Source of the DNA: Pandoraea pulmonicola
Lineage (GTDB): Bacteria; Pseudomonadota; Gammaproteobacteria; Burkholderiales; Burkholderiaceae
Length of the DNA stretch: 64,000 nucleotides
NCBI RefSeq assembly: GCF_000815105.2
Contig: NZ_CP010310.2
Coordinates: 3,410,001-3,474,000, forward strand
Direction of reading: 5' to 3'
The notes below the pieces were generated by a model. The model ran no database searches. It had not been told where the DNA came from and saw only the letters and a program-made list of their open reading frames with translations. How positions within the stretch are numbered: the first letter of the stretch is position 1; every line of letters starts with the position of its first letter. Shown piece after piece: positions 9,483-20,558 of this stretch. The position numbers and the translations under genes are program-made.

Positions 9483-11780
9483 CTAACCGGCGTCGCCCCC
9501 CGCCGCGATCTCGTCGAAGAATCCACGCACGATGGGCAGTTCGCGGGTGCGCTTGAACGGCGGCAGGCTCTGCCAGATACGACGCCCGTAAGGCTTGTCG
9601 ACCAGACGCGGATCGCAAATCATCAGCACCCCGCGGTCGCGCTCGGAACGAATCAGGCGCCCCGCCCCCTGCTTGAGCGTAATCACGGCCTGCGGCAACT
9701 GATGCACGGCAAACGGACTCAGCCCCTTCTTGGTCAACGCATCGAGCCGGGCGGCCAGCACCGGATCGTCGGGCGGCGCAAACGGCAGCTTGTCGATGAT
9801 GACGAGCGACAGCGCCTCGCCGCGCACATCCACGCCTTCCCAGAAACTCTGGCTGCCGACGAGCACGGCGTTGCCAAGCGCGCGGAATCGGTCGAGCAGT
9901 TCGGTACGGCTTGCTTCGCCTTGCACAAGCAACGGATAGTCCCAGCCGCGCCGGTCGAACTCGTCGCGCAGGCGCTCGGCGGCGCGATTCACCGCCCGCA
10001 GCGTCGTGCACAGCACGAACGCCCGACCGCCGCTCACTTCGAGCACAGGCAAGGCAGCGTCGAGCACGGCGTCGGTAAAGCCCGGCGCCGAAGGCTGCGG
10101 CAGTCCTCTGGGCACGTATAACAAGCTTTGATTCGGGTAGTCGAACGGACTCGCGAGCGTGAGCGACTTCTGCGCATCGAGCCCCAACTGCGCGGCGTAG
10201 TGCGTGAAGTTGCCCTTCACCGACAGCGTGGCTGACGTGAAAATCCACGCGCGCGGCGCACCGGCGCGTTGTTTCGCGAAAATCGGCGCGATCGAGAGCG
10301 GCGTCTGATGCAACTGCACCGTCTGCGAGAACACTTCGATCCAGCGTACGTTCTCGGGCGGCGTATAGGTTTTCTGCGCGCCGTCAGCCGCCTCATCGGT
10401 CCCGGCACCATTGCCGGATTCCGACGACGCCTCCGCCGCCGCACGCGCCGCTTCCGCCTCGCGCGCCTTTGCGGCCTTCGCCGCCTTCTCGCGCTTGCCG
10501 TCGGTCACACGCGGCGCATCCGGGTCGAGCAGCGGCAGGGGCTGCTCGCTGGGCAGCGGCGGGCTCTCGCCCGTCTGCCAACGCTCCAGTTGTTGATGCA
10601 GTTCCAGCGCGCGGCGCAGGCACGCACCCAGCGCCTCGGCGCGTTCGGCCTGATGCGTCAGCGTCTCTATCATGTCCTGCAGCGCGACGTCGGCTGCCTC
10701 GATCGCTTCGAACAACTCGTGATTGTCGGGCAGTTGTGTCACGGACATGCGCGCGTTGTCCGGTCCGAACGTCAGGCGCACATCGCGGGCGGCCCGTTCG
10801 AGGCTCGCGCCGAGTTTGACCCAGTCGGCCGCATCGCGCGCATGGATCAGCCCTTCGGCCACGCAGTCGCGCGCCAGCTCGAGCATCTGCGCGGTCGACA
10901 CCGTTTCGCCGAAGAACAGCGTTGCAGTCTCCGGCAGTTGGTGCGCTTCGTCGAAGATCACCGTGTTCGCGCTCGGCAGCAATTCCGCCATCCCCGTGTC
11001 GCGCAGCATCACGTCCGCAAAGAACAGATGGTGATTCACGACGACGAGGTCGGCCTGCTGCGCTTCCTTGCGCGCGAGCATCACGAAGCAGTCCTTGTAG
11101 CGCGGACAGTCCTGCCCCAGGCAATTGTCGCGCGTGGACGTGACCTGTGACCAGATCGGTGCGTTTTCGGGCACGGACGCGAGCTCGGCCTTGTCGCCGC
11201 TCTTCGTGATCTGCGCGAACGTCGTGATCTCGCGCAGTTGCGCCGCCTCGTGCCGCGACGCGAAGCGCCCTTCCTGCTGCGCCCGCTCCAGATAATAGTG
11301 ACAGAGGTAGTTCGCGCGGCCCTTGAGCATGGCGACCGTCACGGGCACGGCGAGCGCACGGCGAACCGTGGGGATGTCGCGCGCGAAGATCTGATCCTGC
11401 AGGTGCTTGGTACCCGTCGAGATGATGGTCTTGCCACCCCACAACATGGCCGGCACGAGATAGGCGTACGTCTTGCCCGTGCCCGTCCCCGCCTCGGCGA
11501 TCAGGGTGTCGTGCGTGTCCATGGCGGCGGCCACGGCACGCGCCATCTCGGTTTGCGGCTCACGCGAGCGGTAGCCATCGATGGCGCGCGCAAGCATTCC
11601 ACCGTCGCCGAATATCTCCTGCAACTCGCGCTCGCGCTTGGCGGCAAGCGGCTTGAGTCCGTGGAAGGTCGAGGCGTCGGAGCTGGATGAAATCTCGGGG
11701 GAATCGCTGGCAGCGGCGGCAGAATCGGTCAAAACGGCGACAAAACACAAAGGTGGCGCGCGATTCGGATGGGCGTCCAT
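9483..11780 (-). CDS. dinG: ATP-dependent DNA helicase, DinG/YoaA type (XPD-like, Fe-S)
   Basis: Superfamily 2 5'-3' helicase related to XPD. DinG and YoaA unwind R-loops, replication intermediates and damaged forks. Visible motifs are Walker A (AEAGTGTGKT), four iron-sulphur cysteines (one in RANYLCHYY, three in NCLGQDCPRYKDC), a DEAH box (VIFDEAHQLPE), and the late motifs LVGSQSFWEGVDV and QGAGRLIRSERDRG. A Glu/Ala/Lys-rich insertion after GKREKAAKAAKAREAE is unusual and probably a flexible loop. The start is uncertain: the ATG at 11780 is used, but an upstream ATG (11852) and a TTG nearer the conserved core exist, and none has a good ribosome site. The YoaA subfamily is as likely as DinG itself. 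Confidence 0.9.
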   Translation of the reverse strand: MDAHPNRAPPLCFVAVLTDSAAAASDSPEISSSSDASTFHGLKPLAAKRERELQEIFGDGGMLARAIDGYRSREPQTEMARAVAAAMDTHDTLIAEAGTGTGKTYAYLVPAMLWGGKTIISTGTKHLQDQIFARDIPTVRRALAVPVTVAMLKGRANYLCHYYLERAQQEGRFASRHEAAQLREITTFAQITKSGDKAELASVPENAPIWSQVTSTRDNCLGQDCPRYKDCFVMLARKEAQQADLVVVNHHLFFADVMLRDTGMAELLPSANTVIFDEAHQLPETATLFFGETVSTAQMLELARDCVAEGLIHARDAADWVKLGASLERAARDVRLTFGPDNARMSVTQLPDNHELFEAIEAADVALQDMIETLTHQAERAEALGACLRRALELHQQLERWQTGESPPLPSEQPLPLLDPDAPRVTDGKREKAAKAAKAREAEAARAAAEASSESGNGAGTDEAADGAQKTYTPPENVRWIEVFSQTVQLHQTPLSIAPIFAKQRAGAPRAWIFTSATLSVKGNFTHYAAQLGLDAQKSLTLASPFDYPNQSLLYVPRGLPQPSAPGFTDAVLDAALPVLEVSGGRAFVLCTTLRAVNRAAERLRDEFDRRGWDYPLLVQGEASRTELLDRFRALGNAVLVGSQSFWEGVDVRGEALSLVIIDKLPFAPPDDPVLAARLDALTKKGLSPFAVHQLPQAVITLKQGAGRLIRSERDRGVLMICDPRLVDKPYGRRIWQSLPPFKRTRELPIVRGFFDEIAAGGDAG

Positions 11781-11914
11781 CGGAACGGATCGATGCGATC
11801 GACACAATCGAATCGCTGAACCGTCGGACGACACGCATTCGCAGCGCCGCAATGAAAAAGAAAATCGCGCAACGTCGGCCGCGAGGCTTCGCCGACGTTA
11901 CGCGCGGTGCCCGC

Positions 11915-12118
11915 TCAGGCGGGCTGGTCCGGCATCTGCTGCACCTGCAACAGGGTGATCGTGTCCTTGATTTTCAGACGTCGCTTCTTGAGCCGCGTGA
12001 CCTGAAGTTCGTCGTACGCCGGCTCCGTCAGCAATTTGTCGATCAGGTAGTCGAGATCGCGGTGCTCGATCTGCAATTCGATGATGCGGCGTCCAATGGA
12101 GTGAAGATCGTGCTGCAT
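11915..12118 (-). CDS. YdcH family (DUF465) small protein
   Basis: This 67-residue basic, helical protein begins MQHDLHSIGRRIIELQIEHR and contains LKKRRLKIKDTI near the end, the pattern of the DUF465/YdcH family. Members are short helical hairpins of unknown function, some linked to GTP-binding or stress proteins. The start is set by a strong AGGAGAG ribosome site just upstream; a longer in-frame start 20 codons earlier is not needed. It sits downstream of the exported coiled-coil protein and upstream of the helicase on the same strand. Confidence 0.85.
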   Translation of the reverse strand: MQHDLHSIGRRIIELQIEHRDLDYLIDKLLTEPAYDELQVTRLKKRRLKIKDTITLLQVQQMPDQPA

Positions 12119-12228
12119 CCTGGCAACTCTCCTGCGACTCTCAAATAATTCCGGCCCAGCGGCCGCGCTCCGGCTCACGTCTGCGATGCAGACCGGCGCG
12201 CCAGCTCCACACCGCCAGCCCGGCTCGC

Positions 12229-13146
12229 TTATTTCCCCTCCAGCGCCTTCTGGGCCGGCGAGCTGCCCGACTGGGACTCGTTGCGGCGTTGCTCCGACTT
12301 CTGCTTGCGCTCGATGGCTTCCTGCTGCTTCTGGTCGTACTTGCGCACGTTCTCTTCGCGCTCGGCCGCCTTGCGTGCTGCCGTTGCCTTGGCGTCGTCG
12401 AGCTTCTTCTGCTGCTCCGCCTGCTTGGCATTGTACTGTTCCGCGTTGGCCGCGCGCTGCGGCGCCTGTCCGGTGCGCTCGGTCACACGCTGCTGATATT
12501 CGGCTTGCTTGGCCTCGTAGTCCGATACGTTCTGTGCCCGCTCGGCCGCACGTTGCGGCGCTTCGGCCGCCGTTTGCGCCCGCTTTTCCGCCAGACGCTC
12601 ATCGCGCTCCTGTGCGCGCGCCTTGCGCTCCTGATCATCAAGCACCAGGCGCTGGCTGCGAATCGCCTTGAGGGCGTCGCGCTGCGCATCGCGCGCCTTG
12701 TCGATGCAATAGTTCACGAAGAACTTCGACGCACACTCGTACTTCGCCTCCTCGAAGCGATAGTCGACCCACGCTCGCTGGCGCTCGAGCAAGGCGCGCC
12801 GCCCAGCGAAGTCGTCTTCCTCGGGGTGGAGGTCGAGCTGATCGTCATACGCCACCGGCTTGTCGTCCTCGGCGGCAACGGCTGCCGCAGCGGCGCTGGC
12901 CGGCGACGGCGTCCGGTCCGCGGTGGCGTCGAAGGGGACCTGGGGTACACGGAGCTGTTCGGTCGTACGTCCCGCGGCTTCGGCAGCCGACAGGCCCTGT
13001 GCGACCGACGCCCCCGGCCAGACACCGGCCGTCACCACGACACCGAGCGCGGCAAATGCCGTAAGCGACGCGCCAACGTAGCGGCGCGAAAACAATTTTG
13101 CGAAGGAAATCATGAGGTTGAGCAGAGTGATGCCAAATTTTAGCAT
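12229..13146 (-). CDS. Exported coiled-coil protein of unknown function
   Basis: This 305-residue protein has an N-terminal hydrophobic segment (about residues 27-48, cleavage plausible at SVAQ-G). A Pro/Ala-rich linker is followed by a short conserved-looking region with cysteines (EAKYECASKFFVNYCIDKA, about residues 135-153). A long Lys/Glu/Ala/Gln-rich helix then runs to the end, probably a coiled coil. It resembles TolA-like periplasmic spacers in composition only. An alternative ATG at 13113 would give a shorter signal peptide. It is divergent from tex with about 70 bp between. I do not recognise a named family. Confidence 0.75.
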   Translation of the reverse strand: MLKFGITLLNLMISFAKLFSRRYVGASLTAFAALGVVVTAGVWPGASVAQGLSAAEAAGRTTEQLRVPQVPFDATADRTPSPASAAAAAVAAEDDKPVAYDDQLDLHPEEDDFAGRRALLERQRAWVDYRFEEAKYECASKFFVNYCIDKARDAQRDALKAIRSQRLVLDDQERKARAQERDERLAEKRAQTAAEAPQRAAERAQNVSDYEAKQAEYQQRVTERTGQAPQRAANAEQYNAKQAEQQKKLDDAKATAARKAAEREENVRKYDQKQQEAIERKQKSEQRRNESQSGSSPAQKALEGK

Positions 13147-13218
13147 TGCCCGCCCGGACGCGCCCGCGGTTTATGGCAAAATGCCCCGCTCCTGGCACTT
13201 GGGTAATTCGCAACACTC

Positions 13219-15555
<2,337 letters not shown>

Positions 15556-15610
15556 GCCATCGGCGCGCGACGTCACCGCCTGCGCGGGGTGACGTCAGTG
15601 CCGCACGAAG

Positions 15611-15640
15611 AAAAAACCCGCTCATCCGAGCGGGTTTTTT
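15611..15640. terminator. Bidirectional terminator between tex and kup
   Basis: A stem of CCCGCTC and GAGCGGG with loop ATCC is flanked by A6 on the left and T6 on the right, so it can stop transcription from both convergent genes. Confidence 0.93.
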
Positions 15641-15687
15641 CGTTGGAAGGTGACGCGACACGCCCCGGGGGCATGTCACGCGTCGCA

Positions 15688-17580
15688 TCAGATTTCGATC
15701 TTCGTGCCCAATTCCACGACGCGGTTCGCCGGAATGCTGAAGAAGTCGGTCGGCTTGGCGGCGTTCTGGTGCATCCATGCGAACAGACGCTCGCGCCAGA
15801 TCGACATCCCCGGCAGCTTCGTCGGCACCACGGTTTCGCGCGCGAGGAAGAACGACGTGTCCATCAGCTCGAAATGCATGTCGGTCTTCTCCTCAAGCAG
15901 ATGCAGCACTTCCTTCACGTCCGGCGTTTCGTTGAAACCGAAGGTCGCTACCACGCTGTACAGCCCACCGGTGTGGTCCTTGACTTCGATGCGCGTCGCG
16001 TCTTCCACGTACGGCACGTCGACCGTTCGGAACGTCAGGAAAATCGTGCGCTCGTGCAGAATCCGATTGTGCTTGAGGTTATGCAGCAGACTCACCGGCA
16101 CCAGCGTGTTGCCCCCCGTCAGATAGATCGCCGTGCCGGCCACGCGGTGCGGCGGGTGCGCAAGCAGCCCCTGCAGGAACGGGCCGAGCGGAATGCCGTC
16201 GGCGGCCGTACGCTCACGCAGCAGCTGACGGCCCTTGTGCCACGTCATCAGCATGAAGAACAGGAATGCACCCAGCGCCAGCGGCAGCCAGCCGCCCTCT
16301 TCCACCTTGATCAGGTTCGCGCCGAAGAACGCGAAGTCGACCACCAGGAAGCCCGTGATGATCAGCGCCACCAGCAACTTGTTCCAGTTCCAGACCTTGA
16401 CCATGACCACGCAGGCGAGAATCGTCGTGATGACCATCGTGGTCGTCACGGCAATGCCGTACGCCGCCGCCAGGTTGCTCGACGACTTGAACGCCAGCAC
16501 GATCCAGATGATGACCAGCAGCAGCGACCAGTTGATCATCGGCATGTAGATCTGCCCTATTTCGCGATCGGACGTGTGCAGGATCTTCATGCGCGGCACG
16601 TAGCCAAGCTGGATCGCTTGGCTCGTGAGCGAGAAGGCTCCCGAAATCACCGCCTGCGAAGCAATGACCGTTGCCGCCGTCGCCACGATCACGAGCGGCA
16701 GCAGCGCCCAGTCCGGCGCGAGCAGGAAGAACGGGTTCTCGATGGCCTTCGGATTCGAGAGCAGCAGCGCACCCTGACCGAAGTAGTTCAGCGCCAGGGC
16801 CGGGAAAACGAGGAACGACCACGCGAAGCGAATCGGACGAATCCCGAAGTGGCCCATGTCGGCGTAGAGCGCTTCCGCCCCGGTGAGCACCAGGAACACG
16901 GAGCCCAGCACGATGTAGGCTTGCAGCGCGTGCGTGTGGATGAAATGGATGCCGTAGTACGGATTGATCGCCTTGATGATTTCGGGCGCGGCCACGATGT
17001 TGTACAGGCCGAGCACGCCGAGGATCACGAACCACGTCACCATCACCGGACCGAACAGGCGGCCCACCTTGGCGGTGCCCGACTTCTGCATCGAGAACAG
17101 GATGATGAGAATGACGATCGTGATCGGCAGCACGAAGCGCGAGAGCGACGGCGCGGCGATCTCCAGACCTTCGACGGCCGACATCACGGAAATGGCGGGC
17201 GTGATGACGGCATCGCCGTAGAACATGCAGGCGCCGAACATGCCGAGCATCATGAGCACGGACGCCCATCGGCTGCCGCCGCGCACGCTGCGCAGGCTGA
17301 GCGCCATGAGGGCGAGCACACCGCCTTCGCCGCGGTTGTCCGCGCGCATCACGAACAGCACGTACTTGAGGGAGACGACGATTACCAACGCCCAGAACAA
17401 CAGCGAAATGATGCCGAACACAGCCTGCTGGTTAAACGGAATGCCGTGCTGCGGATCGAAACATTCCTTGAGCGCATAGAGCGGACTGGTGCCGATATCG
17501 CCGAAGACCACGCCGATGGCCGACACCATGAGCGCGGGCAAGGCCTGGGGGCGCTGCCCGTGTCGAATGTTTTGCGTCAT
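15688..17580 (-). CDS. kup: Low-affinity potassium uptake protein Kup
   Basis: Potassium/proton symporter of the KUP/HAK/KT family in the inner membrane. The 630 residues contain about 12 hydrophobic segments in the first 430. Family motifs include [15 protein letters not shown] (about residues 26-40), [12 protein letters not shown] and [16 protein letters not shown] soluble C-terminal domain follows. The ATG is preceded by a short leader with a TAGAAT-like -10 element (17624-17629 on the complement). Monocistronic, convergent with tex. Confidence 0.96.
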   Translation of the reverse strand: MTQNIRHGQRPQALPALMVSAIGVVFGDIGTSPLYALKECFDPQHGIPFNQQAVFGIISLLFWALVIVVSLKYVLFVMRADNRGEGGVLALMALSLRSVRGGSRWASVLMMLGMFGACMFYGDAVITPAISVMSAVEGLEIAAPSLSRFVLPITIVILIILFSMQKSGTAKVGRLFGPVMVTWFVILGVLGLYNIVAAPEIIKAINPYYGIHFIHTHALQAYIVLGSVFLVLTGAEALYADMGHFGIRPIRFAWSFLVFPALALNYFGQGALLLSNPKAIENPFFLLAPDWALLPLVIVATAATVIASQAVISGAFSLTSQAIQLGYVPRMKILHTSDREIGQIYMPMINWSLLLVIIWIVLAFKSSSNLAAAYGIAVTTTMVITTILACVVMVKVWNWNKLLVALIITGFLVVDFAFFGANLIKVEEGGWLPLALGAFLFFMLMTWHKGRQLLRERTAADGIPLGPFLQGLLAHPPHRVAGTAIYLTGGNTLVPVSLLHNLKHNRILHERTIFLTFRTVDVPYVEDATRIEVKDHTGGLYSVVATFGFNETPDVKEVLHLLEEKTDMHFELMDTSFFLARETVVPTKLPGMSIWRERLFAWMHQNAAKPTDFFSIPANRVVELGTKIEI

Positions 17581-17956
17581 AAGGTTTGGGTAATCGCAAT
17601 ATTGCGCTGCACAAAATGGGCGCTATTCTAACTGGGCGCCGGTTCCCTCGCCAGTCCGGACGGGCCCTGAGTGCCAGACGTCCCACATGACATGCTTCGG
17701 TAGGATAATTCGAGCCGCGCGCCGTGACCAGTGCGACGGCGCAAGGGTTTCACCGGTATTTACATGGCCCGTCCGGCGTCCGATGGCACCGTCTTCCGAG
17801 TTGCAAATGCGAGACATATGCCCGGCATGACGAATTCGCGGTCGACAGGTTCACCGATTGGGTGTAGCGCCCCGCCACGTCCGCCGCGCCCCAATGAAAG
17901 AAGCCGCCCGAAGGCGGCTTCTTTCACGTCGTAGGAACCTTGATGCGCGCTGTCGT
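17581..17956. other. Intergenic region upstream of kup
   Basis: About 375 bp without a convincing gene. It holds the kup leader and probable promoter at its left end, and at its right end the terminator of the DUF2968 gene (17895-17924). I see nothing else of note. Confidence 0.6.
17895..17924 (-). terminator. Terminator of the DUF2968 gene
   Basis: A 13-bp perfect inverted repeat (GAAAGAAGCCGCC and GGCGGCTTCTTTC, 4-base loop) lies 33 bp beyond the stop codon at 17957. The T-rich side of the stem serves minus-strand transcription; there is no long separate T-run. Confidence 0.8.
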
Positions 17957-18682
17957 TCACCGACGGCGAACGGGCTTGCGGCCGCCGGCGTTCTTGATCG
18001 AGCGCACGAGATCCGAGTCGGCGTTGTTCTGCTCGGCTTCCAGCGAGCGGATCTGGCCTTGCAGATCGGTCAGGCGGATACGGGCTGCGGTACGTTCGGT
18101 CTCGAGCGCCGAAGCCTGCTCGCGCACGGCTTGCTGGTTCTCGGCCAGGGCCTGTTCCTGCTGACGCTGGATCGCGAGGTCGTTCTGCACCGCGTTCAGA
18201 CGCGCTTCGCTTTCGGCGAGCAGGCGCTCCATGAACGCTTTCTGCGCTTCGAGCTTGATGCGGCGGATCTCGACGTCGGCGAGCACCTGCGTCTGACGCA
18301 CGAAGTCGCCGTAGAGCGTCTCGGCCTTCTTCTCGTTGTTGAGCTTGACTACGCGCCAGAACTGGCCTTCGTGGAACAGGGCCACGTAGTAGCCCATCGT
18401 CTGCGGATAGAACAACAGGCTCGCGCCGTAGCGACCGTTGTACGTGGTACGGAGTTCGGTGACTGCCTTGTTCTGAATGCGATCGCGCAGTTCCTGGATC
18501 GTCCCCGACGCTGCGGCCTGCCCCGGGGCCGAGGCGGGCAATGCCGGAGCCGCAAGCTGGGCGGGCGACGCACCGGTTACTTCCTCGACAGCTTCAGCAG
18601 CGCCTGCTGACGTCCCCCAGGCTGCCAGGCATGCCACCCCCACGCCCAACCAAAACCGCCCCCGGCAATCACTGATTTTCAT
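17957..18682 (-). CDS. DUF2968 family exported protein
   Basis: This 241-residue protein begins with a signal peptide (MKISDCRGRFW..., cleavage plausible near SAGA-A at residues 26-28). A Pro/Ala-rich linker is followed by a compact region containing YNGRYGASLLFYPQTMGYYV (about residues 80-99). A long alpha-helical segment rich in Glu, Gln, Arg and Ala runs from about 120 to 225, probably a coiled coil, and the tail is basic (GGRKPVRRR). This matches the DUF2968 proteins I know from Burkholderiales; their function is unknown. It stands alone with its own terminator. Confidence 0.85.
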   Translation of the reverse strand: MKISDCRGRFWLGVGVACLAAWGTSAGAAEAVEEVTGASPAQLAAPALPASAPGQAAASGTIQELRDRIQNKAVTELRTTYNGRYGASLLFYPQTMGYYVALFHEGQFWRVVKLNNEKKAETLYGDFVRQTQVLADVEIRRIKLEAQKAFMERLLAESEARLNAVQNDLAIQRQQEQALAENQQAVREQASALETERTAARIRLTDLQGQIRSLEAEQNNADSDLVRSIKNAGGRKPVRRR

Positions 18683-19051
18683 CTGATCTGTTTTCCTGTT
18701 ATCGACCGAGCCATTTCACGGCCCTTGTTCATCGCATTCATACGCCGCCCCGGACTCCGTCCCGAGGATTTGAGACCTGCGCATTGGAGGAATGATAACC
18801 GCATGCCCGCAATAGCCGCCAATTCTATCCATTGATAGGCGCTCTTCCAAGCAGGGAATGCGGAATTGTGGCCAGCCGCTTTCATCTGTTGATACCGCGC
18901 AACTCCGGGGGCGCGCCGGGTTCCGACAAGGCGAACTTGTATGTCAGACAAATCCCGTCATGGGGACGGCATTTCAAGGTGAATCCCACGCAGGATGGAG
19001 GGCGGCCTCACGTCTCGCTCTGGGCTGACTCATGACTGGCTCATGAATCGC
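18683..19051. other. Intergenic region between DUF2968 gene and tad activator
   Basis: About 370 bp of lower coding potential. It should hold the promoter of the DUF2968 gene and the end of the tad transcript. I found no clear terminator or promoter hexamers. A small CTATC-CATT-GATAG inverted repeat lies near 18824-18837. Confidence 0.5.
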
Positions 19052-20449
19052 TCAAGGTTCGTCTTCGCTCGCCAGTTCCGAGTCGTTGCCGAGGATCTGG
19101 TATTTGCGCATCTTTTCCCAAAGCACCTTGCGGCTGATGCCAAGCGCATTGGCCGTGTCCTGACGGCGCCAGCCGTTGGCATCGAGCGCGGCAACGATGC
19201 GGGCCCGCTCGGCGGCATCCCAGCGGGTGCGCTCCGCCAACGCGCCGCTCCGCGCAGCGTCATCGCCACGTGCGGTCGGCGCGGGTGAGAGCGCGTCGAA
19301 GATCGGGCGGATGCGTCGTTCGTCCCAGGTGCCGAGTTGCCGGTAGATGATGCCCACACGCTCGGCGATGTTGCGCATTTCGCGGACGTTGCCCGGAAAT
19401 ACCCCACCCTCGATCCGTTCGCGCAGCCACGGCGGCACCTGCGCGCCGATCTCGCCGTCGCCCACGACCTTGCCGAGATACGCGGTGAAGACGGCCAGCT
19501 TGTCGACGGGCCCGCGCGCTTCCAGGCTCGGGATATGCAGCTCGATCACGGCGAGGCGGTAGAACAGATCCGCACGAAACAGCTCTTCGCGCACCATCGC
19601 CTTGAGATTCTTGTTGGTGGCGGCGACCAGACGGAAGTCCAGCTTGACGGGCTGCGCGGAACCGAGACGCGTCACCGCGCTGTCCTCCAGCACGCGCAGC
19701 AGCTTGACTTGCTGATAGAGCGGCAGGTCGCCGATTTCGTCGAGGAACAGCGTGCCGTCGTTGGCCTGCTCGAAATAGCCCTTGTGCGAGTAGAGCGCCC
19801 CGGTGAACGCCCCCTTGGCGTGACCGAAGAAGTGCGACTCGAAGAGCCCGTCGGGGATCGCGCCGCAGTTCACCGCCACGAACGGCCCCTGTCCGTAATG
19901 GCTTTGCTTGTCGTGCAGCAGGCGCGCAATGCGTTCCTTGCCGACGCCGGTCTCGCCGTGAATCAGCACGTTCGAATCGCAGTCGGCGAACGCGTCGACT
20001 TCGGCCAGCAGCGCGAGCATGGCGCTCGACTGCGCGACGAGCGGGTCACTCGGTGGCGGCGCCTTGTCCGCCTCGGCGATGGCGCCGGAGAGCTTGAAGA
20101 TGAGCGTGCGCAGTTCCGCGCCGGTGAAGTCGAGCGTGAGGATGTTGCTGTATTCCGGCGGGTAGACGCGCGGGTCATTCTCGCGCGGCGACGTCGCCAC
20201 CCAGATGACGGGCATGCCGTGGCCCAACTGCCACTCGCGTGCGTTGGTGGCGGCGCCGTCGATCACCGACACGCTGACCACGGCGATCGACGGCCGCGCC
20301 CGGGTTCGCTCGCGCGACAGATCCGTACCGTCGGCGCGAATGACTTCCATGTCGAAGCTCGCGAGACAATGCGCGACGCGCTCGGCAATGTCCGACTTGC
20401 CTTCCCACACGTACACGTCGAGATCTTCACGTACAGGCTTGCTTTTCAT
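19052..20449 (-). CDS. Sigma-54-dependent transcriptional activator of the tad locus (AAA+ / Fis type)
   Basis: Enhancer-binding protein of the NtrC superclass with 465 residues. The N-terminal domain of about 125 residues is receiver-like but lacks the usual phosphorylation pocket, in the style of VpsR. The AAA+ domain follows with Walker A GETGVGKE (165-172), GAFTGA sigma-54 contact loop (213-218), Walker [10 protein letters not shown] and the arginine-finger region. The C-terminus is a Fis-type helix-turn-helix ([20 protein letters not shown]). The start at 20447-20449 is chosen over one 11 codons upstream because the shorter form begins right at the domain. It is the last gene of the tad run; the intact GAFTGA means it can activate RpoN promoters such as those found at the other end of the locus. 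Its activating signal is not visible. Confidence 0.92.
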   Translation of the reverse strand: MKSKPVREDLDVYVWEGKSDIAERVAHCLASFDMEVIRADGTDLSRERTRARPSIAVVSVSVIDGAATNAREWQLGHGMPVIWVATSPRENDPRVYPPEYSNILTLDFTGAELRTLIFKLSGAIAEADKAPPPSDPLVAQSSAMLALLAEVDAFADCDSNVLIHGETGVGKERIARLLHDKQSHYGQGPFVAVNCGAIPDGLFESHFFGHAKGAFTGALYSHKGYFEQANDGTLFLDEIGDLPLYQQVKLLRVLEDSAVTRLGSAQPVKLDFRLVAATNKNLKAMVREELFRADLFYRLAVIELHIPSLEARGPVDKLAVFTAYLGKVVGDGEIGAQVPPWLRERIEGGVFPGNVREMRNIAERVGIIYRQLGTWDERRIRPIFDALSPAPTARGDDAARSGALAERTRWDAAERARIVAALDANGWRRQDTANALGISRKVLWEKMRKYQILGNDSELASEDEP

Positions 20450-20558
20450 ACTGTTCCGCTGGTTGCCGGACGCCATGGGCATCCGTCATGGTGAAGTTCA
20501 GTCTTGCCGTTGCAGGGGACGCCTGCGCGTCGGAATCAAGCTATCCAAGGGGTCGTCG

